This document shows positions 55,200 to 64,000 of a stretch of DNA of 64,000 nucleotides, one piece after another. The translations under genes and the position numbers were made by a program. Within the stretch, counting starts at the first letter, position 1; each line of letters opens with the position of its first letter. The notes under the pieces are model-generated. The model saw only the letters and a list, made by a program, of their open reading frames with translations, was not told the DNA's origin and made no database searches. The stretch comes from Saccharina japonica (Eukaryota; Sar; Phaeophyceae; Laminariales; Laminariaceae): NCBI GenBank assembly GCA_008828725.1, contig MEHQ01003705.1, forward strand, positions 596,787 to 660,786, read 5' to 3'.

Positions 55200-57265
55200 T
55201 TCGGGATGTTGATCACTTGAAATCCCCGGGGTGTCTGGTCGCAAGTCGAAAAGAGGTCGCACATGCTTCATATTTCTTTTATTTAGCAAACATGTGGTAT
55301 ATTAAACTGCTGTCTTGTTTAAAGGAAAAAGTAGTGCGTAGCGACCGCCATTACTAACGAAAAATATGTCACGAGATTATATCGTATCTGAGGTACAGTG
55401 GGCTACAAGTGTATAGAAACTTTAGTTCGTTGTCCAGGCTCAACGAATTATTATGTTTCCGACGTCGATCTACTGCTGTAGCTATTTTGTGTAGGGTTTA
55501 AAGTCGATCCCACACTCTGGTGAGCTTTGTTTTAAAACCGAACTTTTTTTTTTGTTCGTGCCAACCTAAGCTCGTTTTTCTTTACCCATAGTTTATGAAC
55601 TGCAGGCACCTACTACTACGAGTATTTGTGTTGAATGGTGGTTTGTCATGTCGAGTAGATCAACGAACAACTCGTGAATCGCGACGCCATTTCGTGTGCC
55701 CGAACTCCGAAAATAATGGATTATCTCTATTGTAATTCTGGTACGAAATAATATATAAAATTGCAAATTAACGAAATAATATATAAAATTGCAAATGCAA
55801 TCTAACTATTTTATTGTTTTGGCCAGATTGCACCCCCGCACCTAGAATATTAAATATAAAACGTTTTTTTTTGTTGTACGGTTTGGCGCGTAGAAGCACA
55901 TACCCAAACACAAATAGTTTGGAAGAGCTAATATGCGGTAAACCAAAACCGACCGGTACACAAGGTTGTGTGATCGACCTAAAAACAAGTGAAATCACGA
56001 TCTGCAACATTTTTGTTGGTCGTGGCTACGCGTACTCTTTTGTAGTAAGTGCGCCTGATAAAGGTACTTCGTGTGTGATCCACGCAACGCAACTGTATAT
56101 TATGTCACAGGACGGGTATAAAGGCATACAACTGACTCTGCTGCGTACAACGATTGTGGACAGCAAGCGGCTCCCCAAAGCATTCGCTGGGCGCTGGCGA
56201 ACACGCACGTGGCGGCCTCGAAACCACCATGAGGCAGCACAGCGCGAACAAAAACGAAGCAAGACACCCTGATAATCCGGGCGAGGCCGGGCAGACAACC
56301 TGTGAGAGTGACATCTCGCCAGCCGGGCAACACTACAACAGCGCTTATCACGCAGAGTACGTAAGAGTATACATAGTTCAGTACACAGAGAGGACCTAGA
56401 GTACGCAATACCGGTCCAACAGAAGAAGAGTGACTGCTGTATACAAAACAGTACCGACAGCACAGCACAGAGCACATACAATAAACAATACACAACGATT
56501 GAGTCAACAGAGCACACACGGATATATCTAGCTGTTGTGCTGGAGAGCAGAGTGTGCACACAATAAATAGTACACACCGAGGTATCACGGCTGTTCTACG
56601 CTGTACAGATGATGAGTATATGCACAAGATAGTTATGACAGAGCTGTTGTCCGACGAGTCCCGCCCCTGTCCTAGATAAGAGTATTTACTACCTTTTGGG
56701 CGGGTACCCTGGTACGCGTTTAGCAGCCGAGTACTCGTCTAAGGGCATCCGTCAAACACCTGGGTACCCCGATGCCCGGGGCCCAAATTATCGGCGAGTA
56801 TGAAGTGTTAGCCATACCCGTGACGGGTACTGGCTGTGGCTGTTTTATTGTTTTCAATCGCTGCTGTACTGCGTGGGTACGTCAAATCAGAGGAGGAAGT
56901 TTTGCTGGAATCGCATACATCAAACATGCACACACGCATACAGAAAGAAAGACTGAACACAGCAGTAGTTCGTAGCTGTCACAATTAGACCTGCTGAATT
57001 CCCCCTGCTAGCTGTGTGCTACGGGTCCTGCGCACCCAAACAGAACACCGCAGTCGTCACAAAGACAACAATCAGAACAGCTACTGTGTGTTATGCAGCT
57101 TCTTACTACTGCTGCTGCATCAAAATATTCGTATTCGTACGCGTATAGATCGGCCTATCGTTCACGTAGATAAAGAGAGGTAAATTTAATAAGCCTAGTC
57201 GTACTGCACATATTACTCGTAGATCTGTGTATGTACTCTATGTAGATTCCAAAATCTTGGAGCCA
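55200..57265. other. No firmly supported gene
   Basis: A 152-codon + frame at 55814-56272 (with ...CGKPKPTGTQGCVIDLKTSE...) and overlapping long minus frames are open, but AT-rich codons and the lack of any domain argue against them. A 42-bp local duplication (AACGAAATAATATATAAAAT) lies at 55744-55795. Confidence 0.4.
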
Positions 57266-57270
57266 AATTA

Positions 57271-57561
57271 TTAAACATTTTCATAAAATGCGGATGTGAT
57301 TTTGCAAGCGTCTTGTACAAACTGCTCTAATGCTGTAAACAGCCCAGAGAGAGCAGACGCATGCAACATGGTATCAACTACTGCTGGAGGAAGCTTGATG
57401 TATGCCTCAATCAATGTCGGTGTGGTCCTTGTTGTCTCATGCGTGGTGCGTACTGTGTGTGTTCCGTTCATGCGTCGGGCGAAAAACGAACCATCAAAAT
57501 TCACAAGGGATACAAAAACAGTCGTGTGTAGGGAAAGTAGACTAAAAATGTCGATCAACAA
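57271..57561 (-). CDS. Unrecognised coding-like C-terminal fragment
   Basis: The minus strand reads THETTRTTPTLIEAYIKLPP, AVVDTMLHASALSGLFTALE and QFVQDACKITSAFYENV, ending in two stops. The amphipathic helical look suggests a real protein end. No family is recognised. The upstream part overlaps the 57527-57603 direct repeat, so the true 5' limit is probably a splice acceptor around 57470-57520. Confidence 0.28.
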   Translation of the reverse strand: MLIDIFSLLSLHTTVFVSLVNFDGSFFARRMNGTHTVRTTHETTRTTPTLIEAYIKLPPAVVDTMLHASALSGLFTALEQFVQDACKITSAFYENV

Positions 57562-57968
57562 ACGCTACCTGAGTTTAAGCCTTTTAAACTCGATTCCACC
57601 ACATTCTCCCTCACTAAACCTGACTTATCTCTTCGGTGTAAGTCAGGAACCCCGATGAGACTCTGAGTATCCAAGTTTTACCTCCGACTTTTCTGTACTG
57701 GACTCAGTATGCAATGATCGCATTGCTCTCATCGTTCCTTCCTGGGTGTTTTCTAAGTGGTGAGTGAGTTTTACAAGTTCTTGAACATGAGATTTTTCCC
57801 ATTTTTTCCTTTTTTTTTTATGGGATGAAGGTGAGGATCGAACCATCGACCTCACTCTTCAGAATCTCACGCCCTGCCGTCGACGCCATTGTAGGGAAAG
57901 TAGACTAAAAATGTCGATCAACAAACGCTACCTGAGTTTTAGCCTTTTAAACTCGATTTCCACCACAC
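57527..57968. repeat. 77-bp direct repeats around a tRNA-like insert
   Basis: 57527-57603 and 57890-57968 are nearly identical (TGTAGGGAAAGTAGACTAAA ... CTCGATT(T)CCACCACA). The 286 bp between them, read on the minus strand, start with GACGGCAGGGCGTGAGATTC and GGTTCGATCCTCACC (good B box) and then a T/A-rich body. This looks like a duplicated target or tandem unit holding a tRNA-derived SINE. Confidence 0.7.
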
Positions 57969-58265
57969 GGGCGGCTGGTTTTTCATAATACTTGCGAGGC
58001 GGTGTCAAGTTGAAACCTCTCCCCTGAGTTATTTGCCAGATTTTGCGACTTTGAAGGCCCAGAGCACGCCCCACGGGCATTGGCCGGGACCCGCACTTGC
58101 GCCGTGGCGTACATGCGGGCCCCCTGCGTGCCCCGCAGCCGATACCGCGAGAAAAGACCCGCGACCGGAGGTGAAAAGTGAAATTATTACGGAAAAATGT
58201 CGATTTGGCACCTACACATATACTTACTTCACGACTTTTTTTGGAAATATGGGTATGGGTCTTTT

Positions 58266-58741
58266 CTACGGCAGCGATGCTATTTCTGTACAGTAACACC
58301 ATTTAATAACTATTTACCAAACACGGCATAGCTCCAGTTCTAATGCTCACACCTGCTCCCGACCAACGTATATCTCGTTCGGTACATATAAAGAGTATCA
58401 ATAAATCGGTGGTGTTGGGGCTTCTTGGATCTGCTAGGGAGGGCAGGCTTTGCCTTGTTTTCATCGCGAAACCAAATTTGAGCGACAACAAGAGTGTTTG
58501 TCCTTTCGGAGCTCGTGTTGGGTATCCGTGTTCTGCTGTGGCCGCGTAGCACGCTGCAGACGGTCGACCTAGAGGCCCAGGGAGGTTAGGACTTCTAGTG
58601 CTCTGCGTTCTTGCCGAAGATACGAGTAAACCGTATCAGAGAACTACTGTACCATTTTACAAATTCGTCTTTGGCGTTGGTTACCAGAGGTATGGGGAGT
58701 CGTGTTTGAGCAAAATACACTTTTCGTGATGATAAAGGGGT
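58266..58741. mobile_element. Diverged relative of the 668-bp TTAA element
   Basis: 58266-58350 (CGATGCTATTTCTGTACAGT, CACGGCATAGCTCCAGTTCT, AATGCTCAC) matches the interior of the 31978-32645 arms. 58690-58741 (GAGTCGTGTTTGAGC ... CGTGATGATAAAGGGG) resembles its terminus. The ends are eroded. Confidence 0.55.
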
Positions 58742-59359
58742 GGTGCCCGCGGCACAAATGGCGCCCGTGACATAAACTCCCTAGAACGGCTCATAGGGAG
58801 TAGGTATGAGCATTCGAGGTGGATACATGTCGTTTTGGGTGGGGAGTGATGAAATATCGAAATTTTACCTGAAATAGTGCGAGTTGCAACTGAAATAAAA
58901 ACCGATTTAGTTTCGAGGGATCTCTATTGTCGATACGATGCGCGACATCGGCCCTGCTCGGGCACAATTGTATACAGATGTGACTATCCTGATAATGATC
59001 GAAGACCCGTTACAATTGCCCGACGATGCCTGCCCAGTAGTGGGTGTCTGACATTCCAACTACCAATCACTACATGCCTGCGACATCTATATAATCGTCG
59101 TGGCCACCAGTAAATTGTGGCTGTGACCTATGCACGTTCATCGTTTTGATGCCGCCGCCCTTGTGCGATACGCCCCGTTACCATCGCACCGTTGCTGATC
59201 ATTCCAGGTATCGGACATTTTCGACAACGGTGCTGCACGGTCCTCAAGGTCGCCTCGTTCGGTCTATGCTCCAACTCTACTCCACCATATCTTACGGAAA
59301 CCGATACCGTGCCGTCATCCCGGGACACACCAGGTTTTTGGCCACGGCTGCATCCAGCA

Positions 59360-60232
59360 ATGGCAAGCCATCAACCGCCGCACCATTGGCGGCTAACGGA
59401 CACGAATGGTCTAGATCACAAGCGTGGGGGCCGGATCCACCGCTGGGTTATTGCACCCCGTGGGCCCCCTTCGTATGCAAAAGCATGTTTTATTCTTCTC
59501 TTTGCGTCTATACTCGCGGGGCCAACGACCACAGGGCCATGGAAGCGTTCGTGGGCTGCGATTGGTGTGTTCGCGGAGCCATGCGCGCCCAAAAACGACA
59601 CGTCCAGCGGTCTGGGGGGAGAGACAGTCGTCAAGCACGTCGCGGTTTCAGAGGCCAGCGAGGACCTTGCGCACATGTTCGATTGCGACGATGGAGTGTT
59701 CGAGGTCGAGTGGTCCGGCACCGTTGCTGTGACCGATACTATCGTCATTGGGGCAGGCACCACGGTAAGGATAGTGGGGACCCCCGCCAGCAACGCCACG
59801 GAGGGTAGTACCAGCGAGTCGAGCAGCAGCGTTTCCGGCCGGGAGGAGGTCGAGCAGATGACGAGCGGTCTAACTCTTCCGCACGGGCTTACATCGGTCG
59901 CGGGTGGTTTGGAGACCTCGGGAATAACTTCCCAAAACGACGTAGGTGACTTGAATAAACCAATATTCTCCGTCAAGGGGGGGCAGCTGTTTCTCCAAGA
60001 CATGATAATTCGCGGTGGATTTGCCGACTCTGGGGCAGGTGTCCACGCGAAACTATCGAACGTGTCCATCGACCGATGCGAGTTCATCGATTCCTTCGCG
60101 GAGATCTCAGGCGGCGGCGTATACGTGGAAGATTCTGCCCTGAATGTCACCAGCTCACATTTCAGTGGTTGTCGGGCCGGATTTTCGTCGTTCTCCGGAG
60201 ATGATGCGGAAGGAAAAGGCGGTGGAATCCAT
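59360..60232 (+). CDS. Beta-helix gene, first visible exon
   Basis: 291 codons from the ATG at 59360 to GGTGGAATCCAT before GTAGGC. High-GC third positions contrast with the flanks. The start is uncertain: an upstream in-frame ATG at 59192 or a splice acceptor in between is possible. Confidence 0.75.
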
Positions 60233-62561
60233 GTAGGCCCGGTTATCGTTTCGGATCATTGTTGCGTTTGGTTTTTGCAACCTAACCTTCAGCGTTTTCC
60301 GTTTCCAGGTGGCTCAAGCTGAACGCCTTATGATTTCATTTTTAACCACGAATGCCGGTTGCCCTCCGAATAGTACAATATCAACTAATGGGTACCATAG
60401 TGACCACCACGAGCAGTGAAAGAGAGTGACACCGGTAGAATATATACATTGAGATGCCAGGGCTGGAAAGCAAGCAGCGAAGCGCTATCTCTACGAACCA
60501 CGGACGTTACCGTGACAAAATCGGGCGTGTCGGTTGCAAGATACGTATTCGTTTCACAGCATTTCCTGAACGAGACGTCCCTAGGAAAATTAAGGCATGG
60601 CTGTAACCGCTTACGCCTACTCAGTCGAAGCTATTTTTGTGTGTGACCAACATAAAGTCATATGGAACGCCGAAAGCACTGAAATGGAGTAGCTCGAGCC
60701 AATGTCTTACGAAGCTTACTTTCAGCGCAGAAATGCCACCGTGTCCACGCCGGTGTTTAGTGATGCACCCCTTATAAGTTGTACTTTGTCTTCAACCCCT
60801 TACCGATTCCACAGTGGAGTGGTTGTTAGTTTCTGTTTGGGGCAGGAAGTTGGCATGCAGGGAGAAAACGAACACACATTAACTAAAAAAGTACCCGTTC
60901 GGCAACTGATCGACAGGGGCTCACGGAAATCCTGTGAAATTATATCGAAACAAGTTGGCGCTAGAAACAGTTAATGATTAAACTTGAACCAGCCTGGAAC
61001 GGGAGGCAGAAAACGTTAGACCACTGTTGCAAAGACAATACGCGTGCAACACTCTCCCGTCGTATTCAGCACTGATTTGAACATGGCGTTACGGTCAGGG
61101 GTGAGCACCAAATATTATCCGTTTAGAGGGTGAATCGTTTTTCGGTCGCGAGCAGGAGTTTTGCTGAGACATCCAGCATAGACCGCACCGCGTGTCAAAC
61201 GCAATGGTTGTGGCCATTGAGAGTGGTACTTAGCGCAAGAACTGCGCAATATGTGGTTTTGGGGTTTGTCGATTGAATGGAATTGAGCGAGACGCTTATA
61301 TGTACAGTTTCGTTCAATGCGCTACGACGTTCACGTGCTGGAAAAGCGTGCTGGGTTCAACTTGAACACGCCTTACCCTCTTTCCTCTTTTAAACCAGTT
61401 AGGTGGATATTCCATCGGAAGGGTTATCGCCCTATATGTGCATATCACCTCTGCATGTCAATGCCCACGCCCAAACCGGCCTTGCTCCATGCCACTTACG
61501 TATCCCAGCCCAACGTAACACCGCCAACGATTGACAGGCTAAAAACTCAAATGTCTCAATTAATGGGTGTCTTTTCGAGGGGTGCTTTGCCGGAAACAAG
61601 GGCGGCGGTCTGAATCAGGATGCTGGGCAGCTCTCTGTATTGGGTTCCGTGTTCTACAACAATATGGCGCTGAGCGCCAAGGAGGGAGACGGTGAGTCAA
61701 ACAACAGACATGGCATTGGGAGTGTGGCCATTGTACAGTAGTGGCTACGATAATGGAAATAGTGGGAGCGATGCCCATGTAGCGGAACTACGACACGTCC
61801 ACGCTGCGTTAAAACCAACCAAATACGTGTGCAACATTTTCCTCGTGTGGACCCAAACCTACGCCAACAAGTATCCCCACTATTATCAAATGATTCCAGC
61901 ATGTCATCCCGCTAATTGCGATTTCAACGTATTTAGACACGGTAAGGGATCATCAGTATGCATACCCGTACCCACATCCAATTGAAACCATCGAACCGGG
62001 CATATTTTAGGCCAGAAGAGGTAGCTTACCGGTGGACTGAAAGAGCGCGCGAAGCTTGGGCACCCCGTACCTACCGACTCACCTACTCACCCTCCCATAT
62101 ACTCTCCCGGCCACTCCCGCACCGAGTCACCAACCCACCCACCCACCCACCCACCCAACCACCCAACCTACCCACTTACCCACCCACCCACCCAACCAAC
62201 CCACCCACCCACCCACCCGCCCACCTACCCACCCACCCCACGTCCAGAGGAGCACCAAGGACGGGGTGCCGATATGGTGTTAACAAAGTGCAGCCACTCC
62301 TTCGACAGCCAAGCGGCCTGCGGGGCAAATGACACCTTGTTCGTGAACGGCCACGCCGGAAGGAGAGGTGGTGCCGTCACCATCGAGGACGAGAGCCATC
62401 CGTCGCGCGTAGAATTCCACCGGTGCACGGTGGACAGCAGCTCAGCCGGGAGTGCGACGAAGGACGACTCGCCCGAAGATGGGGGCGCCTTTTCGGTGGG
62501 CAAAGGAAGCACGCTCGTGCTGGCGGACTGCGTCGTCAAGAACAGCACGTCCGGAACGAAT
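59360..62561 (+). CDS. Right-handed beta-helix (Pmp-like) surface protein, 5' part
   Basis: Three exons: up to 60232, 61538-61691 and 62248-62561. Joins are phase 0 then phase 1 and leave an unbroken frame (about 447 codons in window). The chosen ATG (59360) is followed by a basic stretch and a hydrophobic segment (ACFILLFASILAG) usable as signal or anchor; the frame is also open to an ATG at 59192. Repeated motifs GGGVYVEDSALNVTSSHFSG, GKGGGIH, NSNVSINGCLFEGCFAGNKG, GGGL and GGAFSVGKGSTLVLADC are typical of parallel beta-helix / polymorphic-membrane-protein repeats, which serve at cell surfaces as adhesins or wall proteins. A serine-rich linker lies at about residues 145-165 and an asparagine/threonine-rich glycosylatable surface is likely. 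The 3' end is beyond 62561; a MITE-1 fills the start of the next intron. Confidence 0.85.
61538..61691 (+). CDS. Beta-helix gene, second exon
   Basis: Between GATTGACAG and GTGAGT. Encodes AKNSNVSINGCLFEGCFAGN, KGGGLNQDAGQLSVLGSVFY and NNMALSAKEGD, one and a half beta-helix rungs. Phase 0 in, phase 1 out. Confidence 0.85.
62126..62240. repeat. (CCCA)n tract serving as polypyrimidine region
   Basis: About 115 bp of CCCA/CCTA/CCAA tetramers immediately before the exon 3 acceptor. A Thr/Pro open frame over it is the repeat translated. Confidence 0.9.
62248..62561 (+). CDS. Beta-helix gene, third exon
   Basis: Follows an intron ending in (CCCA)n and CACGTCCAG. Encodes DMVLTKCSHSFDSQAACGAN, HAGRRGGAVTIEDES, RVEFHRCTVDSSSAGSA and GGAFSVGKGSTLVLADCVVK. 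The donor is probably AAT/GTGGGT. The cysteine-containing rungs match exon 1 rungs. Confidence 0.85.
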
Positions 62562-62578
62562 GTGGGTTGGGTGCTCTT

Positions 62579-62862
62579 GACGCATGGTACGGTAGCCTGC
62601 ATGCAGGTGCGCCGTGTTGTTTTTCTGAGGGTGCGTCACATGGGGTGTATTTTTCTATGCACCTCACTCACAACCTTGGTTTTGCAGGAAAACAAAAAGT
62701 GCCTCGTACCCAGATGAAAATTGCTCATGGCCTTAAGTAGAATATTAAACACATTGCAACACAAGGATGACAAAACACCGGACGATTTATGGTTAAGGGG
62801 CCATATCATTCAGAAACAAAATCGGCCACAAAGTTCGACCTCTGATGTATGTAGCACACGTC
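62579..62862. mobile_element. MITE-1 copy just after beta-helix exon 3
   Basis: Ends GACGCATGGTACGGTAGCCT and GTATGTAGCACACGTC, with the AAACAAAATCGGCCACAAAG right-hand region. Same subfamily as 25389 (GCCTGCATGCAGGTGC). The flanking duplication is not clear. It starts 17 bp into the intron. Confidence 0.75.
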
Positions 62863-63800
62863 CTTGGTGGGTGCACGTTTGCGGCAGATCACCCCCGACC
62901 TGCCTGTATATTGTGAAATTATATATGGCCTGTGCGACGTACGAGGTGGATTCGTGTTCGAACGGTCGCTCGCAAGCGTCTCGCACGCTATCACTAGAGA
63001 CATTTCCGCCCGCTTGCATCGCCGTACGTATCGTTCCTGGAATGCCAAGACCAGGGATGTCTCGGTCGACAACCATGCGCAGACCGACAGGCGTCCGGGT
63101 TATGTGGCCAACGATCACACGCCCATATCTTTGAGGTTGCTCTGTTGTTGCCAGTTCCTCGATCCTTCACGAATAGAAAGACGGGGGTATGGTATCCCTC
63201 TCGCGCGAGATCGTGCTGTACGATAGTATCGGAAACTACATCGTCGTCGAAACATACGCTTGGTTCTGTGGCGAGTGTGTCACGGGGGGGGGGGGGGGCG
63301 CGGCGTGGCTCCTCGACGCGTGTCAGCTGCTGTTCAATTGGTGTCGCCTAGATTGGTTGTGTCTATCACATGTAGCAGGTGTTTGACCTTTGAGTCGTGC
63401 ACCTGCGTGCAGATAACATATCATTATATAGGAACGACGCTTCACGAGGCCGCGAGATGGGTGGGTGGGTGGGTTGTGAGTTCGGAGATGCGAGCGCAAC
63501 TTGTTGCTCAGCGCTGGCGGGACGGACATTGTGTACAAACTCGTTCGCCGTCGATCGTAGGACGTAGAATGAAACTACTCTTCACAGTAGTAGGGTGGTT
63601 ACACTTATATGGTTTAGCCACGGAAGTTTGCGGACAGCTGTGATAGGCAAGGTAGTACTTTTGAGCAACACCCAAAAATCTGTAGATTTCAGCTTTAACC
63701 AGGTAATAGTGTGGGTCACGTACTCAAATATTAAAATACCCTTCCACCTAACACTGATGGGTGCCTCTCTGAGATCGTACGGACACAACTAAAATCACCC
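62863..63800. other. Probable intron/unknown; no exon found
   Basis: Frames around 62864-63226 (+) and 62810-63118 (-) are open but lack beta-helix rungs or other motifs. A 14-nt G run lies at about 63284-63298. Confidence 0.4.
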
Positions 63801-63814
63801 CCCTCCCCCCCTCC

Positions 63815-63896
63815 TGGTGCTCCGTCTCGAAAGAGATACGTGGTCAATGGTCAGATGACTAAGTAAGGCAATCAACAAATGAGTACCCCCCCCCCC
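63815..63896 (+). mobile_element. 5'-truncated LINE 3' end with poly(C)
   Basis: TGGTGCTCCGTCTCGAAAGA ... AAGGCAATCAACAAATGAGT, then a C run 63886-63896. Preceded by another C-rich stretch, as at 25134. Confidence 0.8.
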
Positions 63897-63902
63897 TCCT
63901 CG

Positions 63903-64000
63903 TGCTTCCCAACATATTCCCGGAAAACGTGGCGATTCCAAAGGCCGGAGCGATAGAACTGTTGTCTGGAAGTGATAGAGACTCAAACCCAGGCGCCGGC
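63903..64000 (+). CDS. Possible exon fragment at the window edge
   Basis: Open frame LPNIFPENVAIPKAGAIELL then SGSDRDSNPGAG to the end of the window, GC-rich and protein-like. It may be a later exon of the beta-helix gene. No proper acceptor AG is visible before it except CCAAAG near 63941, so the boundary is unknown. Confidence 0.3.

Noticed and set aside
56026..56627. Two long minus-strand frames (175-183 codons)
   Set aside because: They overlap each other in different frames, are cysteine/leucine-rich without a pattern, and no domain or splice structure supports either.
61958..62332. 124-codon Thr/Pro-rich frame
   Set aside because: It translates the (CCCA)n intron tract and overlaps the real exon 3 in another frame.

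Overview
The window reads as nuclear DNA of a repeat-rich eukaryote. Genes are split into short GC-rich exons with GT/AG introns. There are no operons, and most of the sequence is layered transposable-element debris. A TTAGGG-type telomeric motif, a multi-exon ABCC transporter and a Pmp-like right-handed beta-helix surface protein with large introns together suggest a stramenopile, most plausibly a brown-alga-like genome. That placement is inference; no taxonomic marker gene is present.

Only two genes are well supported, both on the + strand. (1) An ABCC (MRP-type) ABC transporter runs from about 31.0 to 38.9 kb. Six exons encode the TMD2-NBD2 linker and the whole second nucleotide-binding domain (Walker A, Q-loop, signature, Walker B, D-loop, H-loop). 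Exons 1-3 are clean, but exons 4-6 carry five small insertions, so it is a decaying copy or the assembly has indel errors. (2) A beta-helix repeat protein runs from 59.36 to at least 62.56 kb, with three exons that join perfectly in phase; it continues out of sight. Weaker coding candidates lie at 72-401 (C2-like), 15.3-15.8 kb (-), 19.47-19.58 kb, 26.4-26.8 kb (-), 39.5-39.7 kb (-), 57.3-57.6 kb (-) and at the right edge.

Layout: 0-12.9 kb holds degenerate tandem repeats and unassigned AT-rich DNA. 12.9-14.2 and 18.8-19.4 kb hold arrays of a CATGGGACGTCCCATG palindrome. 16.2-18.2 kb is a dead non-LTR retrotransposon whose 3' end recurs elsewhere with poly(C) tails. 22.27-22.68 kb is an inverted-repeat element of TGTCGCGACA words with telomeric repeats at its middle. 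25.4-27.9 kb is a Russian-doll nest of four element types, including a short LTR element. 27.9-30 kb is an array of GTAACATTATGTTAC-like words. 31-39 kb is the ABCC gene with MITE-filled introns. 42.9-46.1 kb is a fresh 1.59-kb tandem duplication. 46-58 kb holds SINE, MITE and retroelement fragments. 59-64 kb is the beta-helix gene.

The clearest system in the window is the transposon ecology. One 250-bp MITE family (called MITE-1 here) makes 4-bp target duplications and inserts into its own copies. It also supplies TTAA sites that at least two other element families have used as landing pads. Target duplications and empty sites let several nesting orders be reconstructed from this sequence alone.
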